A DNA stretch of 64,000 nt from Butyricicoccus sp. OM04-18BH (GCF_003481705.1 NZ_QULN01000002.1:310001-374000); one strand, 5' to 3'. Shown: positions 26,572-36,264, counted from the stretch's first letter. The notes: generated from the sequence alone by a model not told the origin. Program-made: numbers and translations.

Positions 26572-27393
26572 ATGCGCATATCCTCGGTCATCGGACTGTA
26601 TTTCAGTCCGACCGGAACCACACGCACACTCGTCACCGCCGCTGCGGAGCAGGCTGCTCAAACGCTCGGTGTCCCCTGCCGTCTCATCTCGCTGAATACC
26701 CCGGCAGAGCGTGAAACAGAATTTCACTTTTCTGCTGATACGCTTGTCATCGTCGGCGCACCGACCTATGCAGGCAGGCTCCCGAACAAGATTTCGCCCG
26801 ACCTGCGCCGCATCCTGCATGGCAGCGGCTCTCCTGCGGTCGCACTCGTGACCTACGGCAACCGCGCCTATGAGAACGCGCTTGCAGAGCTGTTCCGTGT
26901 GCTGACCGACGGTGGCATGAAGCCGGCTGCCGGTGCAGTCTGTGTCTGCCAGCACTCCATCGCCCGTGCGCTTGCGGTCGGACGCCCGAATGAAGAGGAC
27001 TGCGCTGAGGTGCGCCGCTTTGCCGCCGAAGCCGCAGAACGCATTCAGGCTGACGAAATCGTTCTCTCCCCTGCCGTGCCGGGCGACGCAGACAGCAGCT
27101 ATTATGTCCCGACCGGTACGAGCGGGAAGCCCGCGAAATTTCTTAAGTCTGCACCGCAGACCGACCCTGAAAAATGCGACGGCTGCGGCCGCTGCGCGGC
27201 ACTTTGTCCGATGGGCTCGATCAGCAGCAAAGATCCGTCTGTTGTTTCCGGTATCTGCATCAAGTGCCAGGCCTGCATTCTCGGCTGCCCGAGGGGCGCA
27301 AAATTTTTCGACGACGAACAGTTTCTCTCCCATGCGCGCATGCTTGAACAGAAGTTTGCCGGGATACATAAGGAAAACGAGTTTTATCTGTAA
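26572..27393 (+). CDS. Flavodoxin-ferredoxin fusion (EFR1-type)
   Basis: The 273-residue protein has an N-terminal flavodoxin-like domain with the FMN loop YFSPTGTTRT (about 9-18) and a C-terminal bacterial ferredoxin domain with two 4Fe-4S motifs: CDGCGRCAALCPMG and CIKCQACILGCPRG. It probably shuttles electrons in the cytoplasm, but its partner is unknown. The start follows AAAAGGACG. It is transcribed behind the tRNA terminator, possibly by read-through. Confidence 0.88.
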   Translation: MRISSVIGLYFSPTGTTRTLVTAAAEQAAQTLGVPCRLISLNTPAERETEFHFSADTLVIVGAPTYAGRLPNKISPDLRRILHGSGSPAVALVTYGNRAYENALAELFRVLTDGGMKPAAGAVCVCQHSIARALAVGRPNEEDCAEVRRFAAEAAERIQADEIVLSPAVPGDADSSYYVPTGTSGKPAKFLKSAPQTDPEKCDGCGRCAALCPMGSISSKDPSVVSGICIKCQACILGCPRGAKFFDDEQFLSHARMLEQKFAGIHKENEFYL

Positions 27394-27441
27394 AAAAGAG
27401 CGAAACCTGCTTCCGCATGGTTTCGCTCTTTCTTTATTTTC
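27394..27441. terminator. Bidirectional terminator between the flavodoxin gene and rarA
   Basis: AAAGAGCGAAACC and GGTTTCGCTCTTT form a 13-bp stem flanked by A and T runs. Confidence 0.85.
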
Positions 27442-28684
27442 GGCCCTTGACGCGATCCCAGTACGTCTTTGCTGTCTGCTCGGTCTTATTCGGGCCGAAT
27501 TCATAATATTTCGCGCCGGAAAGCTCCGCCGGGAGATAGTCCTGTTCGACCCAGTGATTCGGATAGCTGTGCGGATATTGATAGGTCAGTCCGCGTCCGA
27601 GCTTCGCCGCACCGCCGTAATGCGCGTCCTTGATATGCGCCGGAATGTCGCCGCTTTTGCCTGCGCGAATGTCTGCGAGCGCCGCGTCGATCGCCATGCA
27701 GGCACTGTTGGACTTGGGCGCGGTCGCCATGACGATCGCCGCCTGTGCGAGCGGAATGCGTGCCTCGGGCAGACCGAGCTGAAAGGCGCTGTCTACGCAC
27801 GCCTTGACAATCGCCGCGCACTGCGGATAAGCGAGGCCGATGTCCTCGCTCGCGATGACCAGCATACGCCGCGCCGCCGAGATCATGTCTCCAGCCTCGA
27901 GCAGACGCGCGAGATAATGCACCGCTGCATCCGGGTCCGAGCCTCGAATGGATTTTTGCAGCGCGGACAGAATGTCATAATGGCTGTCGCCGTCGCGGTC
28001 GTAGCGCATGTTCGAACGCTGCGCCGCCTGCTGCGCATCTGCGAGCGTGATGCCGTTCTCCCCGGCTCCGGAGACAAGCAGCTCGACCGCGCCGAGTGCC
28101 TTGCGCACATCTCCGCCGACCGCCTGCGCGATATGTGACGCAACGCCGGCCTCGACCGGAATATCGCGTCCGTCAAGCGCGAGCACGAACGCCCGGTCGA
28201 CCGCGCGCTGCATATCCGATGCTTCCACCGGCTTGAACTCAAACACCGTGCAGCGGCTTAAAATCGCGTTGTAAATATAGAAATACGGATTTTCCGTCGT
28301 GGACGCGATGAGCGTGATCTTGCCGGTCTCGATAAACTCCAGCAGGCTCTGCTGCTGCTTTTTATTGAAATACTGGATCTCGTCCAGATAAACGAGCGCG
28401 CCGTTCGGCGTCAGAAAGGTATCGAGCTCATCAATGATGGCCTTGATGTCTGCGATGCCTGCGGTCGTCGCATTGAGATGATACAGCTTGCGGTCAGTCT
28501 GCTTCGCGATAATAGACGCGACCGTTGTCTTGCCTACGCCGGACGGGCCGTAAAAGATGAGGTTGGGAATGCTGCCGCTCTCGATGACGCGGCGCAGAAG
28601 TCCGTTTTTCCCGAGAAGATGCTGCTGTCCCACAACATCATCCAGCGTTTTCGGACGGATTTTATCGGCTAAAGGCTGATACAT
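27434..28684 (-). CDS. rarA: Replication-associated recombination protein A (RarA/MgsA)
   Basis: The 416-residue AAA+ ATPase has Walker A GPSGVGKTT, Walker B VYLDEIQYF, sensor ASTTENPYF, and the C-terminal MgsA tetramer domain (LARLLEAGDMISAARRMLVIASEDIGLA). It acts at stalled replication forks. The start at MYQPLADKIRP is chosen because GGAAGGG lies eight bases upstream, inside a seven-codon longer frame. Confidence 0.94.
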   Translation of the reverse strand: MYQPLADKIRPKTLDDVVGQQHLLGKNGLLRRVIESGSIPNLIFYGPSGVGKTTVASIIAKQTDRKLYHLNATTAGIADIKAIIDELDTFLTPNGALVYLDEIQYFNKKQQQSLLEFIETGKITLIASTTENPYFYIYNAILSRCTVFEFKPVEASDMQRAVDRAFVLALDGRDIPVEAGVASHIAQAVGGDVRKALGAVELLVSGAGENGITLADAQQAAQRSNMRYDRDGDSHYDILSALQKSIRGSDPDAAVHYLARLLEAGDMISAARRMLVIASEDIGLAYPQCAAIVKACVDSAFQLGLPEARIPLAQAAIVMATAPKSNSACMAIDAALADIRAGKSGDIPAHIKDAHYGGAAKLGRGLTYQYPHSYPNHWVEQDYLPAELSGAKYYEFGPNKTEQTAKTYWDRVKGRK

Positions 28685-28718
28685 GGCAAATTCCCTTCCA
28701 ATCATAGAATGTAAATCA

Positions 28719-28747
28719 ATTATAGCACACTCTCCCCGATTTCACAA
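28719..28747 (-). promoter_or_regulatory. rarA promoter
   Basis: TTGTGA (28747-28742) and TATAAT (28724-28719) on the minus strand are 17 bp apart. Confidence 0.7.
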
Positions 28748-28754
28748 ACTTCTC

Positions 28755-28783
28755 TTGACTTTTCCACTTTATCATGGTAAACT
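28755..28783 (+). promoter_or_regulatory. hisC promoter
   Basis: TTGACT and TAAACT are 17 bp apart, 38 bases before the hisC start. It lies back to back with the rarA promoter. Confidence 0.6.
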
Positions 28784-28821
28784 AATGACATCAACAAAAC
28801 CGACAGCAAAGGAGCCTTCTC

Positions 28822-29877
28822 ATGAACAAGCCTTTTCTCGATAAGCTGCGCAGGATCGACCCGTATGTGCCAGGCGAGCAGCCTAAAACCGCGAACATCA
28901 TCAAGCTCAACGCCAACGAAAACCCGTATCCGCCTGCGCCGGGCGTGACCGAGGTGCTGCGCACCTTTGACGCGGCGAAGCTCGCTGTCTATCCGGACGC
29001 AAACGCCAAAGCGCTCAAGACCGTGCTCGCGGAGCGGGAAGGCCTCAAGCCCTCGCAGGTTTTCCTCGGCAACGGCTCGGACGATGTGCTCGCGCTCGCG
29101 TTCCAGTCGTTCTTCTGCTCGGGCGAGCCCATCCTCTACCCCGACATTACCTATTCGTTCTACCCGGTCTGGTGTGATCTGCTCCGCATCCCTTACGAGA
29201 CCGTGCCGCTCGATGAAAGCTTCTGCATCAATCTGCGCGATTACGACAAGCCGAACGGCGGCGTTATCCTGCCCAATCCGAACGCACCGACCGGCCGTGC
29301 TCTCTCGCTCGCGGAGATCGAGGATCTGCTTCAGCACAACGCCGACTGCGTAGTTATCATCGACGAAGCCTATGTCGATTTCGGCGCGGAAAGCGCGATT
29401 TCGCTGATCGAAAAGTACGAAAATCTGCTGGTTGTACAGACCTCGAGCAAATCCCGTTCGCTCGCCGGCATGCGTATCGGCTATGCCTTCGGCTCGGAAA
29501 CACTCATCTCCACCCTCGAAGCGGTCAAAAATTCGTACAATTCCTATACGATGGACTCGCTTGCGCTCGCAGTCGGCGAGGCATCCATTCGCGATGAAGC
29601 GTATTTCCGTGAGACCTGCCGCAAGGTTGCTGCGACGCGCGACAGAGCAGCAGACGAGCTTCGCGCGCTCGGTTTCGAGGTCACGCCATCGCTGGCCAAC
29701 TTCCTGTTTGCGACCCACCCGAAAAAGGCGGCGCCCGAAATTTTCTCTGCCCTGCGCGAAAAGGGTATCTTCATCCGCTATTTCAAACTGCCGCGCATCG
29801 ACAATCACCTGCGCATCACGGTCGGCACGGACGAGCAGATGGACGCGCTCATTGCTGCGCTGAAGCAAATCCTGTAA
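28822..29877 (+). CDS. hisC: Histidinol-phosphate aminotransferase
   Basis: The 351-residue PLP enzyme has KLNANENPYPP at the N-terminus, the PNPNAPTGRAL segment, DEAYVDF, and the PLP lysine in QTSSKSRSLAGMRIGY. It acts in histidine synthesis, but no other his gene is in this window, so a broader aromatic aminotransferase role is possible. Confidence 0.92.
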   Translation: MNKPFLDKLRRIDPYVPGEQPKTANIIKLNANENPYPPAPGVTEVLRTFDAAKLAVYPDANAKALKTVLAEREGLKPSQVFLGNGSDDVLALAFQSFFCSGEPILYPDITYSFYPVWCDLLRIPYETVPLDESFCINLRDYDKPNGGVILPNPNAPTGRALSLAEIEDLLQHNADCVVIIDEAYVDFGAESAISLIEKYENLLVVQTSSKSRSLAGMRIGYAFGSETLISTLEAVKNSYNSYTMDSLALAVGEASIRDEAYFRETCRKVAATRDRAADELRALGFEVTPSLANFLFATHPKKAAPEIFSALREKGIFIRYFKLPRIDNHLRITVGTDEQMDALIAALKQIL

Positions 29878-29887
29878 CCGTATCGAC

Positions 29888-29936
29888 ATAAAAAAGCTGA
29901 ACCCGCGGAACAAAACGGGTTCAGCTTTTTACTTTT
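29888..29936. terminator. Bidirectional terminator between hisC and csoR
   Basis: AAAAAGCTGAACCCG and CGGGTTCAGCTTTTT form a long stem with runs on both sides. Confidence 0.88.
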
Positions 29937-30199
29937 TATTTGTCGATGAGCTTGATGATCTCGTCAATTTTCTGTTCGCGTGCCTGTTCGTCGCCGTTTT
30001 CAAAGGCGTCCCGGACGCAGCCGTTCAGATGTGCGCGGAGTACCTCCCGCTGCGCCTTGTGCACGAGTGACTCGACCGCCTGAAGCTGGGTCACGATGTC
30101 CATGCAGTAGCGGTTTTCGTCGATCATACGCAGCACGCCTTCGAGCTGTCCGCGCGCGGTGCGCAGCAGCGGCTCGACACGCTTGCGGTCTGCCATCAT
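29936..30199 (-). CDS. csoR: CsoR-family copper-sensing repressor
   Basis: The 87-residue all-helical protein carries the Cu(I) ligands C32, H57 and C61 (YCMDIVTQ and RAHLNGCV) and the family start VEPLLRTARGQLEGVLRMI. It lies downstream of copA in the same operon with an ATGA overlap; a second ATG follows directly, so the protein may be 86 residues. It probably represses the copA promoter until copper binds. Confidence 0.92.
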   Translation of the reverse strand: MMADRKRVEPLLRTARGQLEGVLRMIDENRYCMDIVTQLQAVESLVHKAQREVLRAHLNGCVRDAFENGDEQAREQKIDEIIKLIDK

Positions 30200-30402
30200 T
30201 CGATGCCGACCACCTTATAGCCTGCCTCGGTGACTGCGCTCGTCAGCGCTGCATCGTCCGGAAGCTGCTCCGCTCTGACGACTGCCCTGCCGCCGTCGAG
30301 ATCGACCTCGGCGGTCACGCCCGGCAGCTCCTCAAGCGCCTTTTTAACATGTGCGACGCAGTGCATGCACATCATGCCTTCCACCCTGATTGTCTTTTCC
30401 AT
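30196..30402 (-). other. Possible internal start giving a separate CopZ-like chaperone
   Basis: Within copA an in-frame ATG at 30402 is preceded, with an eight-base gap, by AAGGAGG (30417-30411). Translation from it would give a 68-residue protein starting MEKTIRVEGMMCMHC, the size and sequence of a CopZ copper chaperone. The site is what a free copZ gene would have; either it is a relic of a copA-copZ fusion or it still works. Confidence 0.55.
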
Positions 30403-32745
30403 AACATTTTCCTCCTTATTTTTCGCCGTTTCCGACGGATTAGGCTGTTCACTGTGCGGCAGAACGACCGGATCGCCTGTCTGGCTGACGCGCTCGCCCG
30501 CTTTGAAAAAGCGCAGGCGCAGCGCATTGGATACCACGCACACCGACGAAAGGCTCATCGCGGCCGCGCCGATCATCGGGCTGAGCTTGATGCCGAACGG
30601 CACCCACAGCGCACCCGCTGCGATCGGAATGCCGATGCAGTTATAGAAGAACGCCCAGAACAGGTTCTGACGGATGTTGCGTATGGTCTGCCGCGACAGA
30701 CGGATCGCGTCCACTGCGTCCATGAGGTCGCTCTTCATCAGCACAACATCCGCAGACGAGATCGCGACATCCGTGCCCGCGCCGATGGCAATGCCGACAT
30801 CGGCCCGCGCGAGCGCCGGTGCATCGTTGATGCCGTCGCCGATCATTGCGACCCTGCGGCCTGCGGCCTGCTTCTCACGCACGATGCGCTCCTTGTCCTG
30901 CGGCAGGACCTCTGCGATGACCTCGCCAACGCCAAGCTCAGAGGCGATGGTCTGCGCGGTCTTTTTATTGTCGCCGGTCAGCAGCGTGACCTCGATGCCC
31001 ATGCTCTCGAGCGCCTTGACCGCCGCGCGGCTCGTCGGTTTGAGCACATCTGCTACCGCGAACGTGCCGACGACCTGACGGTTCGCCGCAAAGAATAGCG
31101 GCGTCTTGCCTGCGTCTGCCAGCTTTTCGCCCAGCTCCTGCATGGAGCGCGAGAGCACGAGACCGTTTGCGAGCAGCATGCGCTGATTGCCGGCCATGCA
31201 CGGCACGCCGTCGACTGCTGCACGGATGCCTTGTCCCTCGACCATCTCAAAATCAGTCACACTGCGCTCCTTCGCGCCCTTTTCGAGAGCGTAGCGCACG
31301 ATCGCGTCCGCAAGCGGATGATCCGAGCGTTTTTCGAGCGACAGCGCGAGCGACAGCAGCTCCTCCGTGTCCACGCCCCAGGTCTGCACATCGGTCACGA
31401 CCGGACGGCCTTCCGTGACCGTGCCGGTCTTGTCCATGATGGCGCTCGTGACGTTATGCAGGTTTTCAAGTGCTTCAGCAGACTGGAACAGCACGCCGTT
31501 TTTCGCGCCGACACCCGTGCCGACCATGATCGCGACCGGAGTCGCGAGGCCGAGCGCACACGGGCAGGAGATCACGAGAACAGAAATCGCGCGGGTCAGT
31601 GCGAACGAGGGGGTCTCCCCTGCCAGCAGCCAGATGACCGCAGTCACGAGCGCGATACACATGACGACCGGCACGAAAACACCGGCAACCTTGTCCGCGA
31701 GCTTGGCGATCGGCGCCTTGGATGCACCGGCCTCCTCGACCAGACGGATGATCTGGCTGAGCGTGGAGTCATCACCGACGCGCGATGCACGCATCACGAA
31801 ATAGCCGCTCTTGGAAACCGTCGCGCCGATGACTGTACCGCCGACATGGCGCTCAACCGGCATGCTCTCTCCGGTGATCGCGCTCTCGTCGAGAAACGCG
31901 CTGCCTTCGGTGATCACGCCGTCCACCGGCACCGACTGACCGCCGCGAACGACCACGAGATCTCCCGTCTGCACCTGCTCGATCGGCAGCTGAATGGCCC
32001 GGCCGCCGCGGATGACCTCTGCGGTCTGCGGGCGCAGATCCATCAGCGCCGCAATGGCCTCGCCGGTCTTGCGCTTAGCTCGCGCCTCGAAGAACTTGCC
32101 AAGCGTAACGAGCGTCAGGATCATGCCGGCCGACTCAAAGTAAAGGTCATGCATGAAGCTGTGCGCCGCCTCGGGCGTCGGTGCGGTGCCGATGCGGACG
32201 AGCGCATAAATACCGTAGACGAGCGCCGCGCCCGAGCCGACCGCGATCAGTGCGTCCATCGTTGGCGCGCGATGCAGCAGGGTCTTAAAGCCGTTGATAT
32301 AGTATTTACGGTTGATGAGGACGATGGGGACCGTCAGGACAAGCTCGGTCAGCGCGAGCGCAAACATGCCGTCCATGCCGGCGGCATACGACGGCAGCGG
32401 CAGTCCGATCATCTCTCCCATGGAAAAATACATGAGAACGATCATAAATACAGCAGATACGATGATGCGCTTTTTCATCTCGCCCAGCGCCTCATCTGCC
32501 TGTGCGCCCTGCGCCGGCGCTGACTGCTGTTTTCCGTCGTCAACAGCAGCGGTATAGCCGCCGGACACGACAGCCGCAATGATTTTCCCTGCATCACAGA
32601 CAGCTTCATCATATTCCACGGTCATGCTGCCCGCGAGCAGATTGACCTGTACCGTGCTGACGCCCGGCACGGCGGACACGCTTTTCTCGACATGTGCCGA
32701 GCAGGCCGCGCAGCTCATACCGCCGACCCGGAAACGTTGCTTCAT
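30196..32745 (-). CDS. copA: Copper-exporting P1B-type ATPase with C-terminal CopZ-like domain
   Basis: The 849-residue membrane pump has an N-terminal HMA domain with GMSCAAC (C12, C15), eight likely membrane helices, the transport motif SCPCALG (C394, C396), phosphorylated Asp in DKTGTVTEG (D438), the HPLADAI motif and GDGINDAPAL. Unusually, after the last helix and a Pro/Ser-rich linker it continues into a second HMA domain (782-849, GMMCMHC). The start at MKQRFRV follows AAGGAGAT. It is cotranscribed with csoR. Confidence 0.95.
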   Translation of the reverse strand: MKQRFRVGGMSCAACSAHVEKSVSAVPGVSTVQVNLLAGSMTVEYDEAVCDAGKIIAAVVSGGYTAAVDDGKQQSAPAQGAQADEALGEMKKRIIVSAVFMIVLMYFSMGEMIGLPLPSYAAGMDGMFALALTELVLTVPIVLINRKYYINGFKTLLHRAPTMDALIAVGSGAALVYGIYALVRIGTAPTPEAAHSFMHDLYFESAGMILTLVTLGKFFEARAKRKTGEAIAALMDLRPQTAEVIRGGRAIQLPIEQVQTGDLVVVRGGQSVPVDGVITEGSAFLDESAITGESMPVERHVGGTVIGATVSKSGYFVMRASRVGDDSTLSQIIRLVEEAGASKAPIAKLADKVAGVFVPVVMCIALVTAVIWLLAGETPSFALTRAISVLVISCPCALGLATPVAIMVGTGVGAKNGVLFQSAEALENLHNVTSAIMDKTGTVTEGRPVVTDVQTWGVDTEELLSLALSLEKRSDHPLADAIVRYALEKGAKERSVTDFEMVEGQGIRAAVDGVPCMAGNQRMLLANGLVLSRSMQELGEKLADAGKTPLFFAANRQVVGTFAVADVLKPTSRAAVKALESMGIEVTLLTGDNKKTAQTIASELGVGEVIAEVLPQDKERIVREKQAAGRRVAMIGDGINDAPALARADVGIAIGAGTDVAISSADVVLMKSDLMDAVDAIRLSRQTIRNIRQNLFWAFFYNCIGIPIAAGALWVPFGIKLSPMIGAAAMSLSSVCVVSNALRLRFFKAGERVSQTGDPVVLPHSEQPNPSETAKNKEENVMEKTIRVEGMMCMHCVAHVKKALEELPGVTAEVDLDGGRAVVRAEQLPDDAALTSAVTEAGYKVVGIE

Positions 32746-32806
32746 ATCGGTTATCTCCTTTTTATTTCCCCGGAAAAGCAGCATGGGCAAAGGCTTCGCC
32801 CTCTTG

Positions 32807-32868
32807 CCCCTCCCCCGGGAGGGGGTATTTGTTATCTTGAGTATACGGCACGGACTGCGCGTTGTCAA
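32807..32868 (-). promoter_or_regulatory. copA promoter and candidate CsoR operator
   Basis: On the minus strand TTGACA (32868-32863) and TATACT (32845-32840) are 17 bp apart. Right after the start point, 32828-32807 holds a G/C-rich palindrome, ATACCCCCTCCCGGGGG, matching the pattern of CsoR operators (a TACCC arm and a G-rich arm). Confidence 0.72.
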
Positions 32869-32901
32869 GAGAAAGTTTGCTCTTGCTAACGCACTTTGTT
32901 C

Positions 32902-32954
32902 TTGACACGGACGGGCTGACCATGGTATACTTCAAACAATTAATGGTAGTTAAT
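32902..32954 (+). promoter_or_regulatory. Promoter and inverted repeat before the DUF2798 gene
   Basis: TTGACA (32902-32907) and TATACT (32926-32931) are 18 bp apart. ATTAA-TGGTAG-TTAAT at 32939-32954 covers the expected start of transcription and could bind a repressor. Confidence 0.6.
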
Positions 32955-32966
32955 CTGTCCGAACGG

Positions 32967-33001
32967 GCGAGGTAAGCGAAAGTTTATCTCGCTCTTTTTT
33001 T
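32967..33001 (+). terminator. Terminator-like hairpin inside the DUF2798 leader
   Basis: GCGAGGTAA (32967-32975) and TTATCTCGC (32984-32992) form a 9-bp stem followed by TCTTTTTTT. It lies between the promoter and the gene, so it would end transcription early unless relieved. Confidence 0.65.
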
Positions 33002-33046
33002 ATGTCAATCAAAAATTTTTATACATATAAAGGAGAGCAATCAATA

Positions 33047-33544
33047 ATGCCCAAGAACAAATTTCAAGACGTCGTTTTTACCATCATCATGGCTTCCGTC
33101 ATGGTCTACGGCATGGTCGCGTACAACATCGTGCTGAACACCGGTTCGCTTGAGAACTGGGTATTCGGCGCCGTTTTTCACGAGTGGCCCATCATGGTGC
33201 TCATTGCTATCGCACTCGAGCTCGTTTTCGTCGGCAGACTCGCCATGAAGGTCGCATTCCGTCTGGTCAATCCGCGTGAGGCCGGCCAGACCCAGATCAT
33301 GCTCGCGATCTCTGCTGCATCCGTCTGGATCATGTGCCCCTGCATGAGCTTTTTTGCGACCCTGCTGTTCAAGGACAGCCACAATGCGCAGTTCCTCGCC
33401 ATCTGGATACAGACTACCGTCATGAATTTCCCGATGGCGCTCCTGCTCCAGTTTTTCTTTGCAGGCCCGATTACGCGCCGCATCTTCGGCGCGCTGTTCC
33501 GCGAGAAAAACGCCGCTCCGGCCCCGCAGACAGAGCGCGGTTAA
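33047..33544 (+). CDS. DUF2798-family membrane protein
   Basis: The 165-residue protein has four predicted membrane helices (around 8-28, 45-65, 84-105, 120-140) and resembles DUF2798. The start at MPKNKFQD follows AAAGGAG. The function of the family is unknown; members often sit beside MarR-type regulators, but none is adjacent here. Its leader contains an early hairpin, and a 212-bp repeat follows the gene. Confidence 0.78.
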   Translation: MPKNKFQDVVFTIIMASVMVYGMVAYNIVLNTGSLENWVFGAVFHEWPIMVLIAIALELVFVGRLAMKVAFRLVNPREAGQTQIMLAISAASVWIMCPCMSFFATLLFKDSHNAQFLAIWIQTTVMNFPMALLLQFFFAGPITRRIFGALFREKNAAPAPQTERG

Positions 33545-33570
33545 ACCGATATAGCAAAAGGCACCCTGAG

Positions 33571-33782
33571 ACTGTCGAAAAACTTCGTTTTTCCGACAAT
33601 CTGTGTTTTGACTTCGCAAAACACGGACGTCCGAAAGTTCCCATGCGGAAACCTTCTCCCTCTTAGAGTACGAAAACCGAGGTACACGCCCCCGGTTTTC
33701 GTGCATTTGCTGCGCAAACGCTTTTGAATGCGCGCTGCCGCGCGGCTGCCGTTCCTGCATGAAAATAAGCTTTATCGACAGA
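33571..33782 (+). repeat. 212-bp structured dispersed repeat, copy 1
   Basis: This segment is about 97% identical to 40980-41191 (about seven substitutions, no length change). It starts ACTGTCG and ends CGACAGA, near-inverted ends. Inside are successive hairpins, e.g. GTGTTTTG/CAAAACAC, the palindrome CGGACGTCCG, and ACGAAAACCG/CGGTTTTCGT. It begins 27 bases after a plus-strand stop codon and is bordered by GGCACCC sequences, the right one forming a terminator (33787-33806). No convincing ORF; gap filler between DUF2798 and the epimerase gene. Confidence 0.85.
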
Positions 33783-33784
33783 CT

Positions 33785-33809
33785 GAGGCACCCTTTCGGG
33801 TGCCTTTTC
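33785..33809 (+). terminator. Hairpin at the right edge of repeat copy 1
   Basis: GGCACCC-TTTC-GGGTGCC followed by TTTTCT. It could serve the DUF2798 transcript; the reverse gene ends at 33824. Confidence 0.7.
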
Positions 33810-33823
33810 TCGTTTGCAGCGCC

Positions 33824-34705
33824 TTATTCTGTAATCGTGGTCCGGAATGCGAGGGTTTCGCTCTCGCCCGGAGCAAGTCTGCGGATTCCCTGCTTGTTCT
33901 CGATGGCGTGATCGAGATGCGTACCGTCCGGGAGTGTACTCCACGGCTCCAGGCAGGTAAACGGCACATCAAAATCCTTGTACGGGCTCCAGACGGCGAA
34001 GTACGGGAAATCCCCGAATTCCATCGTCACCCGGCGGCTGTTTTTCGTGCTGCCGATGGACGCGCGGCGGACGGTCAGTCCCTCGGTCATTACCGCATCG
34101 GACGCAAAAAGCTCACGCGAAATATGCAGCCTGCCGCCGTCGAGCGGCAGACGGCTGCGCTCTGCGGTCAGCATAACGCTCTCGTCGGTAACAATACGCG
34201 TCAGCGCGTCCGTTCCCTCGAACTCGACGAAATAATCCGTGATTTTCTCGTCCTTCTGCCAGCACAGCGTATAGGCATCGTGGCCGCCGATCTCATAATA
34301 CATCGTGCTGCTGCTGTCGTTGCGCGTGATGTGCTCCTTGAGGAGCGAGCCGCCGTCGAGCGTGAAGCGAAGCGTACAGGTGAAGTCCCACGGATACATT
34401 CTTTTGGTATACTCGCTCTGCGTGAGCGTAAATTCCGCACAGGTGCCGCTCACCTGCTTCGGCTCCCACTCCAGATCACGGCCGAAGCCATGCTGCGTGA
34501 TCTCAAAGGACGCGCCGCCCACCGTGTAGGTCTTGTCCTTGAGGCGGCCGACAATCGGGAACAGAACAGGCGCGTGGCGCTTCCACGCCGCCGGATCGCC
34601 TCCCCAGACATATTCCGTTCCTGTCGTTTTGCTTCTGAAGCTGGTCAGCTCCGCACCGAACGGGTTGATCTCCGCGCGGAAGCCTTCGTTTTCGAGTACG
34701 ATCAT
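33824..34705 (-). CDS. Aldose 1-epimerase family protein (LacX-like)
   Basis: The 293-residue beta-sandwich protein belongs to the galactose-mutarotase superfamily: FGAELTSFRSK, HAPVLFPIVGRLKD, the conserved His/Glu positions in TQHGFGRDLEW and CLEPWSTLPDG. It probably interconverts sugar anomers, but the substrate is not clear. The start at MIVLENEGF follows GAGGAAAA; the longer upstream frame overlaps metK and is not real. Confidence 0.88.
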   Translation of the reverse strand: MIVLENEGFRAEINPFGAELTSFRSKTTGTEYVWGGDPAAWKRHAPVLFPIVGRLKDKTYTVGGASFEITQHGFGRDLEWEPKQVSGTCAEFTLTQSEYTKRMYPWDFTCTLRFTLDGGSLLKEHITRNDSSSTMYYEIGGHDAYTLCWQKDEKITDYFVEFEGTDALTRIVTDESVMLTAERSRLPLDGGRLHISRELFASDAVMTEGLTVRRASIGSTKNSRRVTMEFGDFPYFAVWSPYKDFDVPFTCLEPWSTLPDGTHLDHAIENKQGIRRLAPGESETLAFRTTITE

Positions 34706-34740
34706 GATTTTTCCTCCTCTTTGCTCGTTTCTATGCGAAA

Positions 34741-34772
34741 AAGGCGCAAAGTCTGGTACTCTGCGCCTTTTC
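34741..34772 (-). terminator. Terminator of metK
   Basis: AAAAGGCGCAGAG on the minus strand pairs with CTTTGCGCCTTTTT across a short loop just after the metK stop. Confidence 0.7.
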
Positions 34773-34775
34773 GTT

Positions 34776-35963
<1,188 letters not shown>

Positions 35964-36000
35964 TTGTGTCATTGTCCTTTCTGTTTCTCGTGGAAGCGGA

Positions 36001-36146
36001 ATAAAAAAACGCTCCCGTTTGGGAGCGAAAAATGCGTTCTGCTCCCTCATCTTTCGTGTTTCTACGCCGGATTTGGCACCTTACAGCGCTTTCGCGCGCA
36101 GGTTGCCGGGTTTCACAGGGCCGTTCCCTCCACCGCTCTCGATAAG
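36001..36146 (-). promoter_or_regulatory. SAM-I (S-box) riboswitch
   Basis: The leader (minus strand) starts CTTATCGAGAG at 36146 and contains the hallmark GGTGGAGGGA and AACCCGGCAACC. P1 closes by pairing CTTATC with GATGAG at 36051-36046. A terminator hairpin CGCTCCC-AAAC-GGGAGCG with a T run follows (36027-36003). SAM binding should stop transcription of metK. Confidence 0.96.
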
Positions 36147-36170
36147 GTAGATTATTCACTTACGGAGTAT

Positions 36171-36199
36171 ATCTTATATAAAATTTCAGTGTTTGTCAA
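36171..36199 (-). promoter_or_regulatory. metK promoter
   Basis: TTGACA (36199-36194) and TAAGAT (36176-36171) on the minus strand are 17 bp apart, 25 bases before the riboswitch. Confidence 0.65.
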
Positions 36200-36235
36200 G
36201 GGAAAATTTCGGCATCTTCGGAAAATCTAACCGCA

Positions 36236-36264
36236 TTGACATTTTACACGAACGAGTATATAGT
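36236..36264 (+). promoter_or_regulatory. Promoter of the dehydratase-activase operon
   Basis: TTGACA and TATAGT are 17 bp apart. The leader to the start codon is about 110 bases with no structure I recognise. Confidence 0.75.

Noticed and set aside
33663..33944. Small minus-strand frames within the 212-bp repeats
   Set aside because: The predicted peptides differ in frame between the two copies outside the repeat and lack ribosome sites. They are by-products of hairpin sequence.
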